Of a stretch of 64,000 bases of DNA, positions 48,023 through 59,800 are shown one piece after another. Each line of letters starts with the position of its first letter. Position 1 is the stretch's first letter. Under the pieces are notes generated by a model. It had not been told where the DNA came from. It made no database searches and saw only the letters and a list, made by a program, of their open reading frames with translations. This DNA comes from a virus, in the IMG/VR virus record IMGVR_UViG_3300047409_000574, positions 1-64,000 of that record, one strand, 5' to 3'. The translations under genes and the position numbers were made by a program.

Positions 48023-50267
48023 TGGCCTGCTCGGCAAGACGCTTGACAGGCTCGAAGAACTAACTGGGCTGACTGTCGTAGATGGTGACTACCTGCGCGT
48101 GCAGGAGGCCGTCGCGAGCGAGGCGATGGTGCTCGCGCAGGAACTCGACGAGGTCGGCTACACCTGGATGGGGTTCAACCAGGGCAGGCAGAACGAGGTA
48201 TCGGCTGTCACCCGTCGCCGGTGGGCGCAGCAGGCCCGGATTGTCTGGCAGGCCGACCCGCAGGCCGGGGCCGCGGTCGAACTACTCAACGAGTTCTCGC
48301 TCGGGCGCGGGGTGCCGAAGCCGCGCGCGAAGGACGACGAGGTGCAGGAGGTGATCGACGAGTATTGGGACGACCCACAGAACCAGCGGGTGCTGACCGG
48401 TTACGCGTCGCTCGTCAAGCTCGGCACCTCGCTCTCGATTCAGAGCAACGTGTTCCCGCTCGTGTTCGACGACGGCGACGACGGCAAGGTCAAGTTCTCG
48501 TTCCTGAACCACGACACGGTCGAGTCGGCCTACACCGATCCGCTGAACCGGCAACGGGTGCTGTTCTATCTCGCGCGCAAGCATGAGGGCGAGTGGGACT
48601 TCCTGACCAACACGTGGAAGCCGGTGAGCCGACCGGACAAGCTCCTCTACTACGAGAACTGGGGGGCGCTGCACGAGGCGCTGGTCGAGCGCGGCGAGGA
48701 CACCGACGAGGCGAAGGACTGGCTCGACAAGCTGCGTAAGAAGGTTGCCGGAACGGAGGAGGTGGACAGCGAGTACGCCTACGGGCAGCCGGGCGAGGAG
48801 ATCGACGCGATGGGCACCGGGCTGATGCTGCCGCCCTACAACCGCTGGGGCGAAGGCAAGGTCTACCACCTCGCCGAGAACCAGGACATGGAGATGATCT
48901 TCGGCGTGCCGCGCATGCGCCGCACGATCCGCTGGTACACCGCCTACAACGACTTTATGAAGGCGCGGGTGGACATGGCGATGGGTGCCGCTGCGTTCCT
49001 CGCGCAGAAGAAGATTAAGGGCAGCCCCCAGGCGATGGAGAAGATCGCGCAGCGCGCGACCCGTGCGGTGTCTGATCTGCGCGCGACGATCGACTCGACA
49101 CTGATCGGCGGCGAGGAGGTGAAGCAGGGGCCGCGCCCGGCGTCGTTCGCGACGATGACCGATTCGGTCACGTTCGAGCCGCTCAACCTGAACTCGGGCG
49201 CGGGCAACGCGCTGACCGACGGGCAGATGCTTCGCGCGCAGGTGTCGGCCGGTGACCGCTGGCCGCAGCATTACCTGGGCGATGTGGGGAGCGCGAACCT
49301 GGCGACCGCGACCTCGATGGAGCTTCCCGCGCTCAAGCATGTCGAGGCGCGCATGGAGGTGCTGGAGAATCTGTTGCGCTTCGGGATCGACCGGTCGATC
49401 GAGCGGGCGGTCGAGGTCGGTCGGCTCGACCCGAACGTGGACACGACGACCGACGAGAACCCGAAGCCGGAGGAGCTTGTCGATCAGACCGGCCCGTACG
49501 TGAACGAGTCGCTGTACGAGGTGCTGGTCGAGTCGGCGCAGATGATGTGGCGCTCGCGCGGCAAGGACGTGATCCGGCCGACGATGGTGCTGCGTCACCT
49601 GGAGACCGGGCTGCCGGAGTTCGTGCTGCTACGGGAGGCGCACGAGGATCGGCAGGACGACGAGCAGGACACCGGCCGTGATCTCTCCTACGAGTTCGGG
49701 ATGCCGTCACCGTTGCGCCGGACGATGGGCGACGTGGTGACGGCGGTCTCCCAGCTTGCGACGATGGCCGACCCGAACGGGCTGAACGTCGAGTTGACGC
49801 GCACGCTGTTGACCTACGCGTTCGCGCAAGGGCTGGAGATGCAGGACGCATCCGATGTGGTCGATGCGATCTTCCCGGCCGACTACAACCCGATGGCGGC
49901 GATGCAGGCGATGCAGGGCGGCGCGCCGCCGGGTGCCGCGCCTGATCCGTTCGCGCCGGACGCGACGAGTCAACCGGCCGATCCGAACAATCCGTACAGC
50001 GCGCCCGCGCAGGCGACTCCGCCGGAACAGGTGCCGCTGAACGAGGCGGGGGTGGTTGGTTACGACCGGCTGGGGGAGCCGATGATCCTGTTGCCGGGCC
50101 GGGCGCGGGTCGGCCAGACTCCGCTCGGGATTGATGCGGCCAAGCGTGCCCGGCAGGCTGGGCTGGACGCGTTGTTCACGGCCGAGACACGGGGGGCGAC
50201 GATGGAGGCGCTTGCGGGTCTGACGATGAACCGGCTGGTGGACGAACCCACAAACGGCGACCACTAG
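48012..50267 (+). CDS. Portal protein
   Basis: 751 residues from GTG 48012. Characteristic segments: RRWAQQARIVWQADPQAGAAVELL, FKFS/SFLNHDTVESAYTDPLN, NRWGEGKVYHLAENQDMEMIFGVPRM, DFMKARVDMAMGAAAFLAQKK, then TFEPLNLNSGAG and GDRWPQHYLGDVGSAN. The C-terminal 120 residues are Pro/Ala/Gln-rich and acidic. It forms the dodecameric vertex through which terminase pumps DNA. The order TerL - (HNH, unknowns) - portal - MuF protein is usual. Confidence 0.88.
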   Translation: MPRDGLLGKTLDRLEELTGLTVVDGDYLRVQEAVASEAMVLAQELDEVGYTWMGFNQGRQNEVSAVTRRRWAQQARIVWQADPQAGAAVELLNEFSLGRGVPKPRAKDDEVQEVIDEYWDDPQNQRVLTGYASLVKLGTSLSIQSNVFPLVFDDGDDGKVKFSFLNHDTVESAYTDPLNRQRVLFYLARKHEGEWDFLTNTWKPVSRPDKLLYYENWGALHEALVERGEDTDEAKDWLDKLRKKVAGTEEVDSEYAYGQPGEEIDAMGTGLMLPPYNRWGEGKVYHLAENQDMEMIFGVPRMRRTIRWYTAYNDFMKARVDMAMGAAAFLAQKKIKGSPQAMEKIAQRATRAVSDLRATIDSTLIGGEEVKQGPRPASFATMTDSVTFEPLNLNSGAGNALTDGQMLRAQVSAGDRWPQHYLGDVGSANLATATSMELPALKHVEARMEVLENLLRFGIDRSIERAVEVGRLDPNVDTTTDENPKPEELVDQTGPYVNESLYEVLVESAQMMWRSRGKDVIRPTMVLRHLETGLPEFVLLREAHEDRQDDEQDTGRDLSYEFGMPSPLRRTMGDVVTAVSQLATMADPNGLNVELTRTLLTYAFAQGLEMQDASDVVDAIFPADYNPMAAMQAMQGGAPPGAAPDPFAPDATSQPADPNNPYSAPAQATPPEQVPLNEAGVVGYDRLGEPMILLPGRARVGQTPLGIDAAKRARQAGLDALFTAETRGATMEALAGLTMNRLVDEPTNGDH

Positions 50268-50275
50268 GAGGACGC

Positions 50276-50404
50276 ATGCTTTGGCTGCTCGTGATCCTGC
50301 TGCTGCTGTTTCTGTTCGGCGGCTTCTACGTGTCGCACCTGCTGTTCCTCGTGATCGTGGTGATCGTGCTGGTGGCGCTCCTGGGCCGGGGACGACTGTT
50401 CTAA
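50276..50404 (+). CDS. Two-span hydrophobic membrane protein (DUF5670-like)
   Basis: 42 residues from ATG 50276, with AGGAGG upstream. Two hydrophobic spans (LWLLVILLLLFLFGG, LLFLVIVVIVLVALL) separated by FYVSH, ending RGRLF. The layout resembles lmo0937/DUF5670 membrane proteins. Too short for the ORF cut-off. May be a superinfection or membrane-remodelling peptide; unproven. Confidence 0.6.
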   Translation: MLWLLVILLLLFLFGGFYVSHLLFLVIVVIVLVALLGRGRLF

Positions 50405-50421
50405 AACGAAGGAGGTAGAGG

Positions 50422-50598
50422 ATGTTCGGCAAGTTCGGTGTGCGAGCGTGGATCACGCTCGCGGCGGTTGTGGTGTTCGTGCTCGCGTTCATCGTCTCGA
50501 TGGGCTGGGCTTTCCACAACTGGCAGGCGTGGGTCTCGGCTGGGTTCGCGGTGCTCGCGGCAGCGTGGTTGCCGTGGCGGGACGAGCCGCGTCTATGA
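50422..50598 (+). CDS. Two-span membrane protein
   Basis: 58 residues from ATG 50422, strong GGAGGTAGAG upstream. Spans ITLAAVVVFVLAFIVSMGW and WVSAGFAVLAAAWLPW. TGA overlaps the next ATG. Function unknown; holin-like or superinfection roles are both possible. Confidence 0.6.
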   Translation: MFGKFGVRAWITLAAVVVFVLAFIVSMGWAFHNWQAWVSAGFAVLAAAWLPWRDEPRL

Positions 50599-50846
50599 AC
50601 GGCGTCGATACACGAGACAACCGCGACCCGGAGTTGATCGGGGTGGAGCTTCACCGTGCACGGGAGCAGCATCCCGACGGCGGGCTGGCGGCGCTGGCCG
50701 ACAAGGCGAACCTGAACGTGCCGGACTTCGGCACACCGGAGGCGCATGAGTACCGGGTGCGCGGCAACGGCCAGGTGGCCGCTGTCGGCGAGTTCTTTGT
50801 GCGCGGCCTAGACTCCGGGCGTGACGCAGCCGCGCCCGAGCACTAG
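50595..50846 (+). CDS. Small hypothetical protein upstream of the MuF polyprotein
   Basis: 83 residues, ATGA overlap. Helical and hydrophilic (LIGVELHRAREQHPDGGLAALADKA). Overlaps the start of the giant gene by 26 bases. A TAGACT -10-like box lies inside it, six bases before GTG 50821. Unrecognised. Confidence 0.55.
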   Translation: MNGVDTRDNRDPELIGVELHRAREQHPDGGLAALADKANLNVPDFGTPEAHEYRVRGNGQVAAVGEFFVRGLDSGRDAAAPEH

Positions 50847-53800
50847 CTCGCAGCCGCCGGAGCGGCAGCCGCCACCCGGAACCCTTCCCCCCGGTGAGGT
50901 GGCTGCCGCTCTTGGTGTGACCGCCGGTGCGGGCGCTGCGGTGGTGGCCCCGGCCGCGCCGGGCGTGGTGGTGGGGGCGGTCAGTGAGGCTGGGCTGCTG
51001 GCGGCGATGGCGGCGATCGTCAAGGCGTTCAGTGTGTTCCAGCGCAAGCGCCGGAAGGATGAGGCGATCTGGTTGACGGTGGCGTTGCGCCGCCAGTTTC
51101 CGCATCGCACGGAGAAGCAGATCACGACGCTGGTCGATGATGAGCTTCGCCGGGAGGCGGAGTTCCAGCGGAAGGCGCGCGACCGGATGGAGCGTGATCT
51201 GCCGAAGGCGTTGCGCATCTCTGATCCGGTGGAGCGGCAGGCGGCGGTGCAGGCGTTGCTCGACCGGGAGAAGCGCTACGTGGACATGCGTGAGGAGGCG
51301 ATGGCGAAGCGCGCGTCGGCGAAGGCGGAGTTGCACGACGTGAAGGAGGTCTCGCCGGACGGCGCGTACTGGAAGCTCGGCGACGCGGTCACCCACACTC
51401 TGGACTGTCACCCCCCAGGGGTTCTAGTCGAGGGGCCGGAGGCGCTGGCGTCCTTTGCCCGGCCATATACGGGAAAGCTCCTCCGCATCATGCTCGCCGG
51501 TGGACAGGAGCTTGCCGTCACCCCAAACCACCCGGTACTGACCGACGCCGGGTGGAAGGCCGCGAACACGATCCATGAAGGCGACTGCCTGTTCTGCGGC
51601 GGCAGGGGCGAGGGGGACGGCCTCACAGTGGACGACCATCAGGATGCGCCATCCAGCATCGCGGAGGTGTATCAGGCGCTTCAAGACGCGCCGACGAGCT
51701 TTAGGGCCACACGCAGTATCGGTGCGCTCGATTTCCACGGCGACGGCATGCCCGAGTCCGAAGTCAACGTTGTAGCGCTCGGCCGCGACTTGTTGAGGGA
51801 CTGGGTCGAAGCCCAGGTCGATGAGCCAGTCCCCGAAGATGTGTTCCTCGTTCGTGATCCAATGTGCGCTGGCCTGGCGACCGTTGGCGCGCGCGAGCAG
51901 CGCCGCGTCGGAAGGCTTGATTCCCTTGCGGGCGTGTTGGCCGACGGCGACGGCGACACGCCAGGTAGCTCTCTCGTCCGGGGTCATTCGGCCGACTGCC
52001 AGAGTCGTCGCTTCTCTGACGCCGCGTATCGTGACTCCCGCCTTGAGCAGCTTGCCCTTGAGCGCCTTGCGCGAGATGGAAAGCTCGTCGGCCAGACGCT
52101 TGACGGACTCGCCGGTCTCATAACGACGGACTATGTCGTCGAGGTTGTCGAGGACGATTTCTCTGGTCACGTCTACAGCCTTTCAACTCGTGGCGGGTGG
52201 TATGCGGCCAACGGAGTGATCGTCGCCAACTGCATGTTGATGGCCGAGCGCTTCTGGCCTTGGGTCGTATTAGACCAAGTTCACCCTCTCATGCATACCG
52301 GTTGCAAATGCTATTTGGTTTCCAAGCGAGAAGCCGTCGAGCGGGGCTACATGGAAGCGGACTTCGTGCCAGACGAGAAGGACGCCGTCGCAACCGCTGT
52401 TGCGAACATGCGCCGCGCCGGTCACATCCAGGAGGTGGCTTGGCCGGAGGAGATCGAGCAGTTCATCGAGGACACGCTGACCGAGGCTGACGAGGGCGCG
52501 TCGCTCGACGGGGCGATGATCGCGTTCTATGTGGAGCCGACCACGGCGAAGAAGCTCGCGCTCGGAGGCAAGGACACCGAGCCGCCGGAGCAGTTGCATG
52601 TCACGCTCAAGTTTCTGGGGGACGATGCGAGCAAGATCAAGAACCGCGCGAAGATCGAGCGGGTGCTGGCGGAGTTCGCGGCGGGCGAGAAGCCACTCGT
52701 GGGGAAGGTCGCGGGTCTCGGTGAGTTCAAGGCACCGTCGGGCGGCAAGGAGGGCACGGTGAAGCCGGTGTTCGCTAAGCCGGACGTGTCCGGCCTGTCG
52801 GCGTTCCACGATCGGCTGATCGACGCGCTGGGCAAGCTCGTGCGCGAGGACGACTACGACAGCTATGTGCCGCACATCACGCTGGCCTATGTGCCGAAGT
52901 CGAAGCCGCTCGGCGAGGTGGAGAAGCCACCGGCGTTGCCGTTGCGCTTCGAGGAGATCACGCTGGCGTGGGGCGGGGAGAAGAAGTCGTGGAAGCTTGG
53001 GGCGAAGCTCCAGGAGGCCCGGTGGGAGCGGCGCTTCCCGAAGGGGAGCGAGCACGCGGGTGAGTTTATGCCGAAGGCGGCGACGGCGATCCGGCGGACG
53101 GTGCGGGCGGCGCTCAAGGACTTGGTGCCTGCGAAGCCGGTGCCGTTGTTGCAGGAGCGCGGGAAGCCGCAGGGCCGCCATGTCTGGTTGCGTGGCCGGT
53201 TCGTGTTTGTGCCGCGTCGGAAGGCGTGGAACCGGAAGCTCGACCATGTGCACTTCCACTCTCCGGCGCAGTCCACGAACATCTACCGGAACGGGAATCT
53301 GGTGCAGATCGAGGGGCAGCCTGCGCCGCCGCACCATCACGATCTGAACCCGCCGACGGGCGCGGACATTCGCAACATTCCCGGCACGGCGGAGTACGAC
53401 CCCGGCCACCCGGACAAGGGCGATCCCGGCAAGCGTTCGGCGCGTTCGCAGGGGCGCACACGTGAGCAGGAGATCGGTTCGCTGGAGTCGCTGCTGCGCG
53501 ACCCGGAGCTTCCGCGTGACGATCGGATTCGCTATTCGGCGAAGTTGGCGGAGCTTCGCGGCGACCACAAGTTGGCGGCGAGCTTGCGCGCTCGACTGGG
53601 CGACAAGGGGGGCGTGCACGACGCACCGGACTTGAGCGACGAGGCTGTCGTGGCGTTGCGCGAGAAGATCGTTCAGGCGCGCGCGCCGGAGATGGATGAG
53701 GTGAACGCGCGGGTCGAGCGGGCGCTGGCCGAGCAGGACTTCAACGTGAAGCCGATCCTCGACGGTGACTCGATGCCGATTGTGTCGGAGGTGCTCGAAG

Positions 53801-56800
53801 CGCACGGCTTCGCGGCTGGCGGGGTGTGGCAAGACCACGCCAAGAAGCCGCTGTCGGAGTGGGGCACGGACACGTCGGTGTCGTTCTTCCATCCGGCGTC
53901 GGGCGCGCGGGTGACGGTGTGGTGGCGGATGGGCGAGTTCCGGGTCAGGCACGAGGTGTGGGGGCAGGGTCGGAAGAACTGGGATCACCCGCCCGAGCCG
54001 GACGATCATTCGCCGCGCGACTGGGAGGAGTTCGCCGACGAGGTGCGCGGGGTGGCGTTCCGGCTGGCGCACGAGAACGGTGCGTCGCCGAACGTCGGCG
54101 AGGTGGAGCACGACCCGACGGTGAGCGATCACGGCGGCTTCCACAACAGCTACACCGGCCTGATCCGTCTGGGCGAGGACTCCACTGACGTGCTCGATCT
54201 CGCCGCGCTACGCACGGGGACGACCTACGACAGACGGCCGTCGCCGGAGGTGTTGCAGGGCGTGTGGGCGTCGTACAAGGTCGGCGTGCACGAGGCGATC
54301 CACGGGGCCGGGAACGGGATCGGGAACGAATACCAGGTGGCGAGCCACAAGTCGGTCGAGGAGGCGCTGACTGAGGAGCTTGCGCATATCGAGACGGTGA
54401 AGCTGCTGCGCGCGCACGGCGCGACCGACGTGCTGGAGTGGTATCGCGCGCACCCGTTCGACTACCGCTCGCTCGGCACCTACTGGCCGCACCGGCGGGC
54501 GATCGACACGATCTTGAATCAGGCGGGGATCGCACCGGAGTTGCGGGAGGACTACCTGCGCAACCTGCGCTGGAACGTGAAGCCGTTTCTTCGGATCGAG
54601 ACGCTGGTGGACGCGGTGGTCGCCGGGCCGAATCCGCACAACAAGGATCGCGACAAGACCCATCACTGGGTGACCGATCTGCTCACGCGTGCGGAGGAGA
54701 CTGGCTACGGCGGCGACAAGTTCGTGCCGATCCTGCGCCCTGATCTGCGTGACATGGCGGGGCCGGACGGGGTGATGTGGAACGGCCGCCGGATCAGGGT
54801 CGGCTCGATCGTGCAGATCGAGACGGGCCGCCGGGAGAAGGGTCGCTGGAAGAAGGTGCTGGTCGATGCGGAGGTGCTCAAGGTCGGGCAGGCAGCCCAG
54901 CCGCCGTTCCTGTTCAAGCTCGATGTGCGCACGTCTGATGGCAAGCATCAGCACAACGTGATGAACACGCAGGTGAAGGGTGTGCATGCGACGCCGGAGT
55001 CAGTCGAGCCGCCGAGCATCGTGTTGGGCGACGCGCAGCAGGACAGCGCCGGGAAGTGGGCAGGCGAGGGCGCGCGAGTGCGGGTGCTCACCGGCCCACG
55101 TATGGGCGTCGAGGCGAACGTAGTGAGCGCGCGTTACGGCAGCCCCGGCATCCTCTTGCTCGACCACGGTGGCGAGGTTGGGACGCTGGAGACGACCACG
55201 CAGTTCACCGCCCCGCTGGAGAACCTGGAGGTTGTCCAGGAGTCGGAGCCGCCGCAGAAGATCACGGTCGGCGATCTGATCCGCTACGACGGCCGCGCGG
55301 ACGGCGGACTGTCGGAGGCGCGGGTGACCGGGATCGAGAAGTGGGGCAGCGGCGACCGGGCCGGGTTCTCGATCGAGGCGATCACGACGGAGAACAGTCT
55401 CAAGCCGGACACGCAGGTGACGTTGACGCAGGAGCGGATGACGACCGTGCAGGCGGTGCCGGAGGAGCCGCCGGTTGCGATGCCGGAGAACTGGCCGAGC
55501 TTGGCGGCGGTGGCGGTCGCGGCTGATCCCGGCGCGGTGCCGCCCGAGGCGCGCACGGCGGAGGAACGGCAGGCTCACGGCGAGCGGCTTGCGCGGGTGC
55601 GGGAGGAGTTCGCGAACGGCGTGCACGCGAAGTGGGGCGAGCGCGGGATGGGCACCCGGAGGACGAACACGGTGACGCCGATGGGGACGTGGAGGCGGCT
55701 CGCGCCGGACAAGATCGCGGCAGGCGACCATGTCCGGTTCACGTCTACCGGGCCGGTCGCGCCCGCGTTCGACTCGGAGGGCACGAAGCGGTCGTTCTTC
55801 GTCAAGACGGTGGTCTCCAGCGCGAAGGGCCGGGCGGTCGTCACTGACATAACCGGCGTGGAGTACACGATCACTTCGGCGCAGCGGCCGACTAAGGAGC
55901 ATCTCAAGACTGGCTACCACGATCTGTTGCTTCGGCTGGCGAAGGCCAAGGGCTACTTGGCGAGCCACACCGATCCGATGTATGCGATCTACGACCACCA
56001 GGACGACGTGCACAAGGTGCTGACGGGGCTGGTGACCAACCAGGAGGGGTCGCTCCAGTCGAGGCGTGAGGTGGCGGTACGGGTGCAGGGAGACTCGTTT
56101 GCGGCGGTGCTGGCGGCCGGGCGGATACAGAACGGTCACGAGGACGGCAGTCTGCTGCCCGTCCGGTGGAAGGACAGGCCCGGCGAGGGCGGCTACGGCG
56201 CGCGCCGGTGGGAGTGGGAGCAGCGGGCGTTCTCGATCCCGGAGGGCGCGCCCGCGGCCGACCATCCGATCTACGGCTACGTCGCGACGCCGAACGAGTC
56301 GCTCGACCGGTCGATCGCCAAGGCGTTCGGCGAGGTGAAGGTGACGCTCAAGGACACGGTGCGTCCGCGTACGACGGTCACCTACTCCGACTCGAACTAC
56401 ATCGGGGTGCCGACGGGGGATGCGATGCCGTCGCCGATCAACCGGCCGCAGGAGCACTCGGTGGTGCCGTGGCAGCACGAGGGGTTCGGCTGGGTGCGCA
56501 AGCCGGTGGTCGAGATGGGCGACCGGCCGCGCCCGTATCCGCCGTTCACCCCGAGGGAGGAGGCGCTGATCCGGCAGGCCGGGCACACGTGGGGCGCGAG
56601 CGACCCGAAGGAGATGGAGGCCAACCGGGAGGCGAAGCGTCGGGAGGTCGCGCGCGCGAAGGGCTGGGAGCCGTGGGCGCACGGCGACTTCATCGAGGCG
56701 CAGATTCACGGCGGGATCGGACTCGACGATGTGGCTCGGGTGGACTTCCCGGCGAGCTTGGAGTCGGTGCCGCCGGAGTGGACGGCGGAGCTTGACCGGC

Positions 56801-59800
56801 TGGGGATTCCGTGGGCGCACCAGCCGGTCGATGACGCGGGCGCAGGAGAGAAGGGTGACGCGCCGGGCGGGTATCCGAAGTCGTCGCCGGAGTCGTTGGA
56901 GATGCCTGCTGGGACAACGCTCTGGCATACGACTCCGGCCTACTCTGAGGATGCGGTTCGCGCCGAAGGGTTCCGGGCGAGTCCGCACGGCGAGAGCGGC
57001 CCAGGCATCTACATGACCGATGATCCGACGTTCCGCGACAGGATGACGCGGTACGAGGAACTGTCTGGGCGTGGCGGCGCGGAGCGGGTTGCGATCACCG
57101 CGATCACGACGAGGCCGCTGCGGCTGCTTGACCGGCAGACACCGGAGGGCGAGGCGCTGCTGCGCAAGATTCAGCAGGACGCGTCGGCGAGCGGGGAGGG
57201 TGCGCAGCCGGGGACGTTGACGGGGTTGCGGGCGGCTGGCTTCGACGGTGTCCGGTACGACTCGTTCGGCGACATGGAGGTCGTGATCCACGACCCGACG
57301 GCGCTGGCGATCGTCGGCGGCGAGAAGGGTGACGTGCAGGAGCCGTGGCAGGTGCCGAAGCTGGAGTTCGCACCGAAGCCGGACTATCCGAAGGAGGTGT
57401 TCGACGCGTACATCGCGCGCACGCTTCCGCAGGCGAAGAACGACGAGGTCGCGGACGCGTGGAACACGCTGCGCGAGCGCGAGCAGGAGTGGGACGCGAG
57501 CATGCGCCGGGCGCTCTCGCTCGGACAGATCACGCTCCCGGATGCGAAGGCGCTCGGCTACTACCCGATGGGCCACGAGCAGGAAAGCGAGTATGTAAAG
57601 GGGACGGGCTGGCAGCCGCTTCCGCCGGTGCTTTACCACGTGACGACGGCGGCGTCGGCGGTGCGCGCGATGGGTCTCAAGACTCGCGCCGAACTGGAGA
57701 TGGACAACGGAGTTGGTCTAGGCGCGGGCGACGACGCGACGATCAGCTTCACGGCTGATCTGCCGACGGCGGTGGGGATCGAGCGGGCGATCCGGGAGGC
57801 GGTCGAGGTGCTGGCCGGGCGGGTCACGCTCGACGAGATCATCGAGCGGGCCAAGACCGGTTCGGATGCGCAGCGGCCGTACTACAACGAGTGGGCGGAG
57901 AGCAGGAGTGGGCCGAACGGGGAGGAGCCGAAGTTCCTGGAGTGGATGCGCCGGGGCCGCAAGATCGACACGAGCTTCCAGGGCGCTTTGCTACCGACGC
58001 TGGCCGGGTGGCGGGAGGCGCTCGGTGTCGAGGATGTGGAGGGTGTCGGCGAGCCGTACATGGGCGCGAAGGACGGGGTGCCGCGCTTCGCGTCGGTGAC
58101 TCGTCCGATGACGGAGGAGGAGCGCCAGCACGCGGTCTGGGATGTGTGGCGGGAGCTTGCGATGTCCCGGGAGAACATCGGCGGCGGCCCGATCGACCCG
58201 ATGTTCATGTCCACGGACACGGCGGCGCTGGCGCGGGTTGATCCGAACGAGATCGCGACGCTGACGGTGCATCCGAAGCCGGGCGCGCAGGGCTACCCGA
58301 TGAGCGGGCTGGGGGAGTGGCGGACGGCGACCGGCGACGCGGTGCAGGTCGTGGGCCTGGGCGAGAAGGGCGACCCGCCAGTGGGGCCGCCTGGCCCGCG
58401 CGCGGAGGCGGTGCAGTTGACGCCGGAGGAGTTCGCGGCGCATCCGCGCACGTGGTGGCACGGCACGAAGTTCGGCAAGCTCGCGGACTCGGTCGAGACG
58501 AGCGGGCAGGGCTTCCACATCGGCACTTACGAGGCGGCGCGGGAGGCGGTTGCCGCGCAGACCGGAGACGATCCTGGCCCGCGAGGCGATCCGCAGGCGT
58601 TGGCGCTCGGTGTGTTCAGCAGGTACATGGTCGAGCCGCAGGCGCAGGCTGACGGTAGCTACACGTTCGACTACCAGACCGCGCCCGGCAAGGCATGGAA
58701 CCGCGACTACGGCACGATGCGGGTGCGGTTCGAGGGCGACTGGATCGTCGCTGATTCGACGCCAGGCCCGGCCGTGGAGACAGGAACGCGTACCGTCCAG
58801 TCCGCCACCGGGCCGATGGAGCTTCCGGCCTACGAGCCGTTTGAGCCGTGGTTGCGCACCGCGAGCAGGAGGTCGTGGTTGGGGGCGCGGTACAACGGCG
58901 TGGAGCTTCTGCCGCCGGGCAAGCGGCCGTACACAGACGCGGGCGTACTTGCTGGCCCGAACGCGCCATCGGAGCCGTTGGAGGGGATGAAGATGGTGCC
59001 GGTTTGGATTGTCGGGGAGATGACGAACACGCCCCGAGACCCGCGCAAGGATGGTGCGGCGAACGCCAGGATGACTTCGTTGCTCAAGCGCGGCCAGGCC
59101 CGGCGCGGCTGGTTCTACGAGAATGACTCTGAGGATGCCGGGTCGGTTTCGGCGGCGCTTCCCTCGCGCGCGCATGTGCGGACGCATGAGGACTTCGTGC
59201 GGGAGGCGGTGCAGAGCGGTGAGCCGGTGCCCGCGCATGTGCTTGCGAGCTACCCGGCGCTTGGTGAGAAGGGCGACGTGCCGCTCGACAGCTTGAACCC
59301 GACGGATGGAGTATTCGCGGACTACACCCCGGCAGAGCGCGCGAGCGCTCCGCTCGGTGGTGCTCTCACGACGCTCGACAAGACGATGGCGGTCGATCCC
59401 GAGACGCCGGTGACGATCTACCGTGGTGCTCCGGCGCATCAGCGGGAGATCGCGCCGGGCGACTTCGTCACCACGAACTTGCAACTCGCCAGGGACTACG
59501 GCGGCGGCCACGTGATCGAGAAGCAGGTGCCCGCATCGCATGTGCTCGATGACTCGTCGGAGCCGCTCGGCGAGGAATACATCTACCGTCCACCCCCGAT
59601 CACCGGTCGTCCGTTCGAGGCGACGATGTATCACGGCACGTTGCTGCGCAACCGGCCGTCGATTCTCCGGCACGGCCTGCGGCCCGACCCGGACACAAAC
59701 GACGTGTGGTTGACCGACAACGAGAAGAACGCTCGGAGCTACACCGACCGGACGATGATGGGCGCTCGCGGCGCGGTCGTGACGGCGAGGGTGCGGCTGG

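Noticed and set aside
55000-57639. Minus-strand open frame of 879 codons
   Set aside because: Same reason: Arg/Pro/His/Leu-rich shadow of the polyprotein.
57980-57995. GCTTTGCTACC resembling the GTTTGCTAC element
   Set aside because: One mismatch in the core, deep in coding sequence, no promoter nearby; treated as chance.
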